Origin: Candidatus Puniceispirillum sp.
Lineage (GTDB): Bacteria > Pseudomonadota > Alphaproteobacteria > Puniceispirillales > Puniceispirillaceae
Direction of reading: 5' to 3'
Assembly: GCA_016778895.1 (NCBI GenBank)
Contig: JADHOR010000001.1
Coordinates: 62,001-126,000 of the forward strand
DNA: 64,000 nt
Numbering within the stretch: position 1 is the stretch's first letter; every line of letters starts with the position of its first letter. Shown here one piece after another: positions 8,858 to 16,105 of this stretch. The position numbers and the translations under genes were made by a program. The notes beneath the pieces were generated by a model. That model was given only the letters and a program-made list of their open reading frames with translations, ran no database searches and was not told where the DNA came from.

Positions 8858-9472
8858 TTAAGCAAATTGTTTCAAAAAGCGGCTAAATTCGCCATAGCCG
8901 GTATAACGATATTCGTAATCAAGCCCTAGCTCACACGCTGCCTTTTGCGCCTTTTCCTGCAATGTTTTGGACCTTGTCTGCGCGATGTAGAGAACCCGCG
9001 TGTAATGCGCAAAATACAAATCGCGCAATTGCGGATACTGGCGCAACGCCATGCCCTTCATTACAATCCTTTCAAAATGGCGTACCATGTAATCAGTTAG
9101 AAAAAACGTGCCAAGTGCCTTGTCCATTTCAGCGTCAAAATCTGGCTTGCCGAGAAACATCTCATAACAATGCGGGCCAGCAATCCGGGCAATGTTTTCA
9201 GCCTCTAAAAGCGCGTCAATCTCACCACCAGTGCCGCAATCACCATAGGCAACGGCAATCTCCATCCCATCACGACGAGCCGCCGCAATTTTTTTCTTTA
9301 ATCCGGGAACAATTTTTTCAGGGTGATTATGCCATGATGCCGGAAGACAGGTTAATTCAACCGCGCCTTCTGGCAATTGATTTATTAGCACAAGCAGTTC
9401 ACGCGCCAGCGCCCCGCACGCAATTAAGTGCAGATGCGCTGGCTTAACAGCTTTAGCCTGCTGCTTGTTCAC
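8858..9472 (-). CDS. DUF1638 family protein
   Basis: The 204-residue protein contains the DUF1638 blocks HLIACGALARELL, SWHNHPEKIVPGLKKKI, AYGDCGTGGEID and GPHCYEMFLG. Candidate metal or thiol ligands are Cys19, Cys42, His48, His50, Cys79, His101 and Cys102. The biochemical function is unknown. The predicted start is a GTG lying inside the last 20 bp of the corrinoid protein gene, so translation is probably coupled. Given the cluster, it may act on the corrinoid protein or on a methyl acceptor, but this is a guess from position and conserved cysteines. Confidence 0.85.
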   Translation of the reverse strand: MNKQQAKAVKPAHLHLIACGALARELLVLINQLPEGAVELTCLPASWHNHPEKIVPGLKKKIAAARRDGMEIAVAYGDCGTGGEIDALLEAENIARIAGPHCYEMFLGKPDFDAEMDKALGTFFLTDYMVRHFERIVMKGMALRQYPQLRDLYFAHYTRVLYIAQTRSKTLQEKAQKAACELGLDYEYRYTGYGEFSRFLKQFA

Positions 9473-10157
9473 GTTCCAATTTAGCCTTGATCATTTCCTT
9501 GGCGGTTTCGACGGCCACCGCCGCATCACGGCAATAAGCATCGGCACCAACCGATTCGGCAAAGGCTTCGTTCAATGGCGCACCACCAACAAGAACGATA
9601 TAATCGTCACGTATGCCCTTTTCGACCAACGCATCCACAACCACTTTCATATAGGGCATAGTGGTGGTTAAAAGTGCCGACATCCCAAGAATGTCAGGCT
9701 TATGCTTTTCCAGCGCGTCAAGATAGTTTTCTACCGGGTTATTGATGCCAAGATCAATCACATCAAAACCGGCACCCTCAAGCATCATCGATACAAGGTT
9801 TTTGCCGATATCATGGATGTCGCCCTTGACCGTGCCGATTACCATGGTTCCAACGCGCGGCGCACCGGTTTCTGCCAGCAATGGACGCAGAATACCCATG
9901 CCAGCCTTCATCGCATTCGCCGCCATCAAAACTTCGGGCACAAACAAGATGCCATCACGGAAATCGATGCCAACAATGGTCATCCCTTCGACCAGAGCCT
10001 TGGTCAGGACATCATAAGGTGTCCATCCCCGCCCGAGTAGAATTTCGACACCTTCGACAATTTCATCCTGCATACCGTCATAAAGGTCGTCATGCATCTG
10101 CTGGACAAGTTCATCATCATCCAAATCAGCTAGAATAATTTCATCTTCATCAGCCAT
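9453..10157 (-). CDS. Corrinoid (cobalamin)-binding methyl carrier protein
   Basis: The roughly 234-residue protein has an N-terminal helical cap domain (about residues 15-95) followed by a Rossmann-like B12 domain. The lower-ligand motif is GDIHDIGKN, the DxHxxG signature; MSALLTTTMPYMKVV and VGGAPLNEAFA follow. Such proteins (MtbC/MttC-like, or the B12 module of MetH) carry a methyl group on cobalt between two partner enzymes. ATG 10157 is favoured over ATG 10163 because AGGAA lies 6-7 bp upstream of it. It is the first gene of the cluster. The methyl-THF transferase and the activator are in the same cluster, but no second methyltransferase is seen. Confidence 0.92.
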   Translation of the reverse strand: MADEDEIILADLDDDELVQQMHDDLYDGMQDEIVEGVEILLGRGWTPYDVLTKALVEGMTIVGIDFRDGILFVPEVLMAANAMKAGMGILRPLLAETGAPRVGTMVIGTVKGDIHDIGKNLVSMMLEGAGFDVIDLGINNPVENYLDALEKHKPDILGMSALLTTTMPYMKVVVDALVEKGIRDDYIVLVGGAPLNEAFAESVGADAYCRDAAVAVETAKEMIKAKLEREQAAG

Positions 10158-10175
10158 GATCATTTCCTTTTTTAC

Positions 10176-10191
10176 CGGCAGCTCTCTGCCG
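10176..10191 (-). promoter_or_regulatory. Hairpin just upstream of the corrinoid gene ribosome site
   Basis: A perfect 6 bp stem (CGGCAG/CTGCCG) with a four-base loop lies directly 5' of the AGGAA ribosome site of the corrinoid gene at 10157. On the mRNA it ends about 10 bases before the ribosome site, so it could affect translation or form part of a leader RNA. Function is inferred from position only. Confidence 0.4.
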
Positions 10192-10222
10192 TGACCATTT
10201 AGCCCTAATGCAACTCTTGGCT

Positions 10223-10237
10223 GGACGCTGGGCGTCC
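10223..10237 (-). promoter_or_regulatory. Second leader hairpin of the corrinoid cluster
   Basis: A 5 bp perfect stem (GGACG/CGTCC) with a five-base loop lies about 30 bp further upstream than the first leader hairpin. Together the two could be parts of a structured 5' leader. I could not match them to SAM-, SAH- or cobalamin-riboswitch consensus. Confidence 0.3.
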
Positions 10238-10472
10238 GCGCAGTTTAGCCTCGAATTTCATTCCGGCAACCCAAAATGTAACACATCCTAAAACTTGGTT
10301 AGTAGTGACGCTGACCCTCTTCATTCTCATCTCAAATTATGTGAAGAAACTAAACTTGACCATGTAAGGTCAGGCCGACCGAATATGTACTTGGATCGAC
10401 AAAAGCGCGTATTTTACGACATTTCACCCGGCAAAATGCTGCCACATTGCCATCATGGCGTCGCGTTGGTGA

Positions 10473-11075
10473 TTAATCCACAATTTGGTGCTTATGAATA
10501 ATTGGCAAGCTAATCACGATAAAGGCCAGCGAAATACCGGTAAGACCAAACACCTTAAAGGTCACCCATGCATCAGTGCTGAGCGTCCGCCAAGCAATTT
10601 CATTGGCAAGCGCTGAACAGCCAAACATCGCCACCCACAGCCAGCTCATCATGCGCCAACCCGCATCGGTCAACTTGATCTGCGTCCCCATGATCGCGGC
10701 AAGCGGGTTCCGGCCGAGCGCACGCCCTCCGGCAATCGCTGCGGCAAACATCAAGGTCAGGATGGTCGGCTTGATCTTGATGAACAGCTCATTGTCAAAA
10801 TACAGCGTCAATCCGGCGAAAAACACCAGCGCGCCACAGCCAAACGCGGCCATCATCGGTATTCGCCGCTCAGAAACCCAGCTTATGCCCAGCGAAACCA
10901 CAGTTGCCGCCACCAGGACCTTCACACTAAACATCAGATCGCTATAGAGGTAATTGGCACCAAAAAACAGCAGCAGAGGGCCAAAATCCAGCACCATACG
11001 CCGCCCATTTGACGGCGGGCTAGCCGCGTTATCAGGTTTAACCGACGGGGTTTGATCGTTCATATTTTTAACCAT
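10473..11075 (-). CDS. yciB: Inner-membrane protein YciB (septation protein A family)
   Basis: The 200-residue protein has an N-terminal polar leader of about 25 residues, then five or so membrane helices. The family blocks DFGPLLLFFGANYL, KPTILTLMFAAAIAGG and WRTLSTDAWVTFKVFG are visible. YciB/IspZ proteins are linked to cell envelope synthesis and septation, though the mechanism is not settled. The first ATG at 11075 has no strong ribosome site, and the in-frame ATG at 11063 is an alternative. It is separated from dusA by about 100 bp and may be transcribed with the dusA side. Confidence 0.9.
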   Translation of the reverse strand: MVKNMNDQTPSVKPDNAASPPSNGRRMVLDFGPLLLFFGANYLYSDLMFSVKVLVAATVVSLGISWVSERRIPMMAAFGCGALVFFAGLTLYFDNELFIKIKPTILTLMFAAAIAGGRALGRNPLAAIMGTQIKLTDAGWRMMSWLWVAMFGCSALANEIAWRTLSTDAWVTFKVFGLTGISLAFIVISLPIIHKHQIVD

Positions 11076-11172
11076 TCCATCATTTCAAACATCGACATTA
11101 TTCGGCAAGTCCGGCATCGACCGCAGAGGCCATCACCACATATAAATCGTCCAACCTTTATGCAGCCAACCT

Positions 11173-12177
11173 CTATGCTGCCAATCTTGCAGCCAAGATT
11201 TCGCATTCTTCAACAGTCTGGCGAATAAAGCCGCCGCCATCTTGGGCAAGGCGCGCCTGCTCGCCTAGTTGCCGGCGCCAATGTTTGGCACCGCGCTGCC
11301 CTGCATAAAGCCCAAGCATATGACGCGTAATAGCATGAAGCGGAACATTATTTGCCGTCATTTTGTCGGCATAGTCGGCCATGGCCTCGGCCACTTGTTG
11401 CCGACTTGGCGGCGTTGCGGCAAAAAAATCATCGGCAATTGCAGTTAAAAGATACGGCGTCCGGTAGGCTGCACGCCCAAGCATGACACCAGCAAACCCC
11501 TCCCGCTCAACAGCGATTTGGTCAGTCGTTTCCAAGCCGCCATTCAAAATAATTGCTAGATCATCGCGGCGCAATGCAAGGCGGCGGGCACGATCATAAT
11601 CAAGCGGCGGAATATTCCGGTTTTCCTTGGGGCTCAATCCTTTTAGCCACGCTTTGCGGGCATGGAGATAGAACACCCCAACCCCGGCCCCTGCGACCAG
11701 ATCTATAAACCGATCCAGTCCAGCCTCGGCGTCCATATCGTCGATGCCAATCCGGCATTTGACCGTGATCGGCAGCGCGCTTGCCCCCATCATCGCCGCA
11801 CAGCACTCCGCCACTAATTCGGGCTCGGCCATCAAGCAGGCACCAAACCTGCCCGATTGCACACGATCAGATGGGCAACCAACATTCAGGTTAATCTCGG
11901 CAAAACCCCATTCCGCTGCCCGCTGAACCGCCAGCGCTAGCCGTTCCGGCTGACTGCCACCCAGCTGCAGAACCAGCGGATGCTCGATCAAATCATGACC
12001 AAGCATTCTTTCAAGATCGCCATGGATAATCGCCTCCGCCGTAACCATTTCAGTAAATAACAGCGCATTCGGCGCAAGATGCCGATGAAAGACGCGGCAA
12101 TGCCGATCAGTCCAATCCATCATCGGGGCCACACAAAGGCGGCGGTCAATGGCATCTGTTTTCTGGTGCTTGGTCAT
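11173..12177 (-). CDS. dusA: tRNA-dihydrouridine synthase A
   Basis: The 334-residue FMN enzyme reduces uridine to dihydrouridine in tRNA D-loops. The opening LCVAPMMDWTDRHCRVFHRHL is the classic DusA N-terminus, followed by INLNVGCPSDRVQSGRFGACLM, which includes the catalytic cysteine. The substrate-binding segment FYLHARKAWLKGLSP and the NGGLET block of the flavin site follow. Length matches DusA (about 330), and the DusA-type motif argues against DusB or DusC. It lies downstream of a DUF1491 gene on the same strand. Confidence 0.96.
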   Translation of the reverse strand: MTKHQKTDAIDRRLCVAPMMDWTDRHCRVFHRHLAPNALLFTEMVTAEAIIHGDLERMLGHDLIEHPLVLQLGGSQPERLALAVQRAAEWGFAEINLNVGCPSDRVQSGRFGACLMAEPELVAECCAAMMGASALPITVKCRIGIDDMDAEAGLDRFIDLVAGAGVGVFYLHARKAWLKGLSPKENRNIPPLDYDRARRLALRRDDLAIILNGGLETTDQIAVEREGFAGVMLGRAAYRTPYLLTAIADDFFAATPPSRQQVAEAMADYADKMTANNVPLHAITRHMLGLYAGQRGAKHWRRQLGEQARLAQDGGGFIRQTVEECEILAARLAA

Positions 12178-12213
12178 GAGGGCTTTATACGCATACTTGC
12201 AGCAATTGCCAAC

Positions 12214-12540
12214 TCACAGCAGATCAAACGGGTTTCGCGCCTTTGCGTCACATATGCCAACGATAAACGCATCATTATCCATTTTCATTTCAGCAGCAAG
12301 CCTGTCCTCGGCGGCTTGAGCATCGACCCATTCTGTGCTGGTGATAACCCGCCACACATAATTGCCATCGAAATCAAGGCTGCGTGCCAGCAGTTTATGC
12401 CGTCCATCCAGCGTATCAATATGCACAAAAATCGCGCCAGCATCAGAATCACCGCGGCGCGTCAGAACACAATCGATCAGGTTAGCGCTTGCATAGCGTA
12501 ATGCCGCACTTACCAAAATACCCGATTTTACCCGTGTCAT
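12214..12540 (-). CDS. DUF1491 family protein
   Basis: The 108-residue protein shows the DUF1491 pattern: KSGILVSAALRYASA near the start, GDSDAGAIFVHIDTLDGRHKL in the middle and a C-terminal Asp-rich part ending in ARNPFDLL. The family is restricted mainly to alphaproteobacteria and has no established function. There is no signal peptide. It lies about 40 bp both from dusA and from the DUF1674 gene, so the three may be cotranscribed. Confidence 0.85.
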   Translation of the reverse strand: MTRVKSGILVSAALRYASANLIDCVLTRRGDSDAGAIFVHIDTLDGRHKLLARSLDFDGNYVWRVITSTEWVDAQAAEDRLAAEMKMDNDAFIVGICDAKARNPFDLL

Positions 12541-12580
12541 CGCTTCATCTTACCTACTGGTCAGGCAAATAGCCAAACGC

Positions 12581-12769
12581 CTAAAAATCGGTACAGCGTC
12601 CCTTTTGTTCCCAATCACCATAGCGCGTTGGCTCAGGACCTTTTGGGCCATTAATTTCGGGCGGCATTTCACCAGCATCGTTCTGTTTGACCGTATCATT
12701 TGTATTTTGCACCAGCTCTGGCTGCATCTCGGCGGCCGGCGATGGCGTGTTTTTCTTGTCTCTTTCCAT
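12581..12769 (-). CDS. DUF1674 (SDHAF4-like) small protein
   Basis: The 62-residue protein ends with GPKGPEPTRYGDWEQKGRCTDF, the hallmark C-terminus of DUF1674. Mitochondrial members (SDHAF4) help assemble the flavinated subunit of succinate dehydrogenase, and a similar role in bacteria is plausible but unproven here. The N-terminal 35 residues are polar and probably disordered. The ATG at 12769 is divergent from rsmB, whose start at 12847 leaves 77 bp between them. Confidence 0.88.
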   Translation of the reverse strand: MERDKKNTPSPAAEMQPELVQNTNDTVKQNDAGEMPPEINGPKGPEPTRYGDWEQKGRCTDF

Positions 12770-12846
12770 ATTTGGGTATATGCCCCTTTAAACTGCCAAA
12801 AACAAGATATCAGCGATATTGTGCGGCTGATCCAGCGGAATTTCCA

Positions 12847-14448
12847 ATGCCTGATCGAAAAACCCCATCGACCCCGACACGCCTCGACAAACCTTTGCTG
12901 CGTTTGGAAACGTCCGGGCGCGCCAGCAAACCGCAACCATCAGACAATAGCGAAAACCGCGCATCAAAGGTGCCGCCTTCAAGCCAGCCAGCATCGAAAA
13001 ACGACGCGAATAGGCCGCGCAGAAATACCGCTGATGCCACAGGCAAGGGTAAAGCCAAGAGTTCTGAGAAGAGTTTTGACAAGAGTTCTGGCAAAGCAGG
13101 ACAAGAACCATCCAAAAAACCGGCGGCAAAGAAGCCAGATGCTGCGGCAAAAAAACCGACCCCACCCAGCCTAGCTAGTCGCCGTATTGTTTATGATCTG
13201 CTGGTCGCCGTCGACGAGGGTGTGCAGCTGGATAAGGCGCTGTCATCCAACCCTGATCTGCCGAAACTTGAGGATCGCGACCGCCGTTTTGTTCGGTTGT
13301 TGGCAACAACTAGCCTGCGGCATCGCGGGCAATTGGAAAAGGTGCTTGCCCCGCTGGTTTCGCGCAAACCGTTCGGTGCGCAGGCCAATGCCAATTTTGT
13401 TCTGCTGATGGGCGCGGCACAGATCCTATTGCTAAAAACCGGCGCGCACGCCGCCGTTGACAGCACTGTTGAATTAATGCGCCAAACCGGATTTGACCGG
13501 CTATGCGGACTAGCCAATGCGGTGATGCGCCGCCTCACCCGCGAGGGTGAAGCCCTGTTTGATGCGACCAGCCATATGGATAATCTGCCGGGCTGGCTGC
13601 AACAAAGCTGGCGGCATTATTGGGGCGTTGAAAAAGCAACGGCAATCGCCGGCCTTGCGATGCTGCCGCCACCGCTTGATATTTCAGTCAAGGCCGATGC
13701 CCAGGGCTGGGCGGCAAAGCTGGAGGCCCGCGTCATTGACCATCATACGCTGCGCCGTGAATTTGATGGCGACCCGTCATTACTGGTCGGGTTTGAGGAT
13801 GGTGCATGGTGGGTACAAGATGCCGCCGCAGCGCTGCCAGCGCGCTTGCTTGGAGAGATTACCGATAAAGATGTTATTGATTTATGTGCGGCACCTGGCG
13901 GCAAAACTGCACAGTTGATTGCGGCTGGCGCAAAGGTTACCGCGATTGATAATAGCCGCAAACGCCTTGACCGTCTGCGCCGCAATCTGAAACGATTGAA
14001 ACTTTCGGCCAATCTAGTGCTTGCCGATGGCACTGCCTACCGCCCCGAAGCGCCTGTTGATGCGGTGCTAGTCGATGCCCCCTGCTCGGCAACCGGAACC
14101 GTGCGGCGGCGACCAGACATCTTGAATCAGCGTGAAGCCCACGATATAGTTGCATTGCAGCAAATACAGTGGGATCTTTCGACCACAGCGCTTGGCTGGC
14201 TTCGGGCTGGCGGCCGTTTGGTTTATGCCACCTGCTCGCTGCAACCAGAAGAAGGCGAAGACATCATCGACGCCGTTATGGATGCGGCCGAGGGACGCTT
14301 TGCCATTGACCCGATCAAGCCCGACGAGGCTGGCATTTTTGCGCGTTCGATAACTGATCAGGGGTATGTTCGCATTCTACCGAGTGACTATGAAGACATT
14401 GGCGGAGTTGATGGGTTTTTTATCGTACGATTAATATCGTTAGAATAG
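12847..14448 (+). CDS. rsmB: 16S rRNA m5C967 methyltransferase RsmB
   Basis: The 533-residue protein has a NusB-like RNA-binding domain (about residues 110-240) and a C-terminal Rossmann methyltransferase domain. SAM motif I is DLCAAPGGKTAQL near residue 345. The two catalytic cysteines are in DAPCSATGTVRRRPD (about 412) and YATCSLQPEEGE (about 462). ATG 12847 was chosen because a longer frame would run into the divergent DUF1674 gene. The first 110 residues are unusual: a Lys/Ser/Pro-rich, low-complexity extension with near-repeats around KSSEKSFDKSSGK that is longer than in typical RsmB. Confidence 0.93.
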   Translation: MPDRKTPSTPTRLDKPLLRLETSGRASKPQPSDNSENRASKVPPSSQPASKNDANRPRRNTADATGKGKAKSSEKSFDKSSGKAGQEPSKKPAAKKPDAAAKKPTPPSLASRRIVYDLLVAVDEGVQLDKALSSNPDLPKLEDRDRRFVRLLATTSLRHRGQLEKVLAPLVSRKPFGAQANANFVLLMGAAQILLLKTGAHAAVDSTVELMRQTGFDRLCGLANAVMRRLTREGEALFDATSHMDNLPGWLQQSWRHYWGVEKATAIAGLAMLPPPLDISVKADAQGWAAKLEARVIDHHTLRREFDGDPSLLVGFEDGAWWVQDAAAALPARLLGEITDKDVIDLCAAPGGKTAQLIAAGAKVTAIDNSRKRLDRLRRNLKRLKLSANLVLADGTAYRPEAPVDAVLVDAPCSATGTVRRRPDILNQREAHDIVALQQIQWDLSTTALGWLRAGGRLVYATCSLQPEEGEDIIDAVMDAAEGRFAIDPIKPDEAGIFARSITDQGYVRILPSDYEDIGGVDGFFIVRLISLE

Positions 14449-14472
14449 GGTAAAAAATTAGTCACCTCAGGC

Positions 14473-14514
14473 GGGGCGTAACGACAGGGGCGTAACGACA
14501 GGGGCGCAACAACG
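14473..14514. repeat. 14 bp direct tandem repeat, three copies
   Basis: The unit GGGGCGTAACGACA occurs twice perfectly (14473-14486, 14487-14500) and a third time with substitutions (14501-14514). It fills the gap between the rsmB stop and the heparinase-like gene start at 14522. The third copy abuts the start region and may interfere with its ribosome site, which is not obvious. Confidence 0.9.
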
Positions 14515-14521
14515 GGCGGTT

Positions 14522-16105
14522 ATGGTAAAGCTCAGCAAAAAACCGGATAGATGGCGTGTCGGCAGGCTTGAACAACTGTTTCGACATTCGGGCCTTTTTT
14601 TGTGGAGTTTACGCCCCGCCAAACCGGTCGGAATCATCACCGGCTTTGCCGATCACTGGCGAGGGTCGGCCAGCAAAGGCTCTCAAATCATGACCAGCGG
14701 ATCAAGCCGGCAGGTTAGCGGCGAGGGATTTGACAATTTTGAATGGCTTCGCAACCTGCGCAGCTTTGGCGGCAGTCAGGCACGCAGCCGTGCAAGAAGT
14801 CTGATCACCAATTGGCTTAAGCTAAACAGTCGCTGGACTGCCAAAAGCTGGCAGCCTGATATCATGGGACAACGGCTTGCCACTCTGGTGTTTTGTTATG
14901 ATTGGTATGGCCGGTCTGGTGACGAGGCGTTCCAGCAACAGATCAGCCTGTCTATCCGATTGCAAGCAAACTGTTTGGCGATTGACTGGAAGCGGCTGCA
15001 TGACCATGATGCCCGTGTAACTGCATTGCGCGGATTAATTATTGCCGAGGCTGCCCTTGGTGCTGATGATGACGATCTCGACAATCTGATGGAGTTTTTG
15101 GTGCCGTTGGTTGATGGCATGCTCTATGCCGATGGCGGCCATAAAAGCCGGATGGCGGATAAGCATCTGGCGGTCATGCGTGACCTGATCGAAATTCGGA
15201 ATACCGGCCTTGCCAATCAGCTCGAACAATTGGTGTGGCTTGATCAAACAATTGCCAAAATGGGCGCAATCTGCCGGATGTGGCGTCATGCCGATGGCCA
15301 GTTTGCACGGTTTAATGGGGCCGGCGTTTCCAATCCAGACATAATCGAAGAAACATTGGCGCGAGCCGGCCAGAAAGGCAAGCTGTTGCAACAAGCGCCG
15401 CACAGCGGCTTTTTGCGCTTTTCGTCAGGTCGCTCGACAATCATTATGGATGTCGGCAAGCCCGAAGCCAATGCCGAGGTGGCTGGGCTTGGCACCTTGG
15501 CATTTGAATTTGCTGTTGGGCAAAATTTACTAGTGATCAATCCGGGACAGGCCAGCGGTGATCCAAATTTGCAACGCCTGCTCTGTTCAACCAAGGCCCA
15601 TTCCACCCTGACCCTTGATGGGCAAAACTCGTCTGATTTTGCCGCTGGCCGGCTTGCTGAAGTTGACGATATTGAATTGGGGCCGGCCGAGGGCGGATTA
15701 CTGGCAATTGCCAGCCACACCGGTTATGAGCAATCACACGGCATTACCCACCATCGTAAAGTTTATCTGTCGACCGGCGGCGGAAATCTGCGTGGTGCTG
15801 ACCGACTGGAATATACCGGCGCACCGGGCGAAATTGCCCGTATGGCGGTCATCCGGTTTCATTTGCACCCGAGGGTAACCGCGGCAATGCTTGGTGATCA
15901 ACGGATTTTGATAAAAATTCGTGGTAACCGGGCTGGCTGGGTATTCCGTTCCAGCGCATCGGTATCATTGGATACATCGCTGTTTTTTGATACACACGGA
16001 CGGATGAACTGCCAACAGATCTTGATAAATGCGCCGCTTGCAGATATCCGGTCAATTGGCGCGGTTACTGTGAAATGGGCATTTCAACGCAATGACCCGC
16101 TTTGA
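14522..16105 (+). CDS. Heparinase II/III family protein
   Basis: The 527-residue protein has an alpha-helical N-terminal half (LFCYDWYGRSGDEAF-like toroid repeats) and a beta-sandwich C-terminal half typical of heparinase II/III. Key blocks are SGFLRFSSGRSTIIMDVG and ALAFEFAVGQNLLVINPGQ-like (actual: TLAFEFAVGQNLLVINPGQ). Family members are polysaccharide lyases, but the alphaproteobacterial copy between rsmB and purH is conserved without a known substrate. No clear signal peptide is seen. The ATG lacks an obvious ribosome site because the preceding 40 bp are tandem repeat. Its stop overlaps the chrA reading frame. Confidence 0.85.
   Translation: MVKLSKKPDRWRVGRLEQLFRHSGLFLWSLRPAKPVGIITGFADHWRGSASKGSQIMTSGSSRQVSGEGFDNFEWLRNLRSFGGSQARSRARSLITNWLKLNSRWTAKSWQPDIMGQRLATLVFCYDWYGRSGDEAFQQQISLSIRLQANCLAIDWKRLHDHDARVTALRGLIIAEAALGADDDDLDNLMEFLVPLVDGMLYADGGHKSRMADKHLAVMRDLIEIRNTGLANQLEQLVWLDQTIAKMGAICRMWRHADGQFARFNGAGVSNPDIIEETLARAGQKGKLLQQAPHSGFLRFSSGRSTIIMDVGKPEANAEVAGLGTLAFEFAVGQNLLVINPGQASGDPNLQRLLCSTKAHSTLTLDGQNSSDFAAGRLAEVDDIELGPAEGGLLAIASHTGYEQSHGITHHRKVYLSTGGGNLRGADRLEYTGAPGEIARMAVIRFHLHPRVTAAMLGDQRILIKIRGNRAGWVFRSSASVSLDTSLFFDTHGRMNCQQILINAPLADIRSIGAVTVKWAFQRNDPL

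Larger units (their letters stand above)
10158..10472. other. Intergenic leader of the corrinoid cluster
   Basis: This 315 bp gap separates yciB from the first gene of the corrinoid cluster, both on the minus strand. I see no convincing protein, tRNA or matched riboswitch consensus. Its part next to the corrinoid gene holds two small perfect hairpins, listed separately. The rest (about 10240-10472) is AT-richer and may hold the promoter, but no clear -35/-10 pair could be fixed by eye. Confidence 0.5.

Noticed and set aside
10158-10472. Known SAM-II, SAH or cobalamin riboswitch
   Set aside because: A GCTAAA-type stretch near the gene looked like part of SAM-II, but the expected stem and conserved loop could not be found by eye.
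10295-10501. Plus-strand 68-residue frame in the yciB-corrinoid gap
   Set aside because: It has no ribosome site or recognisable sequence and overlaps the yciB 3' end in antisense.
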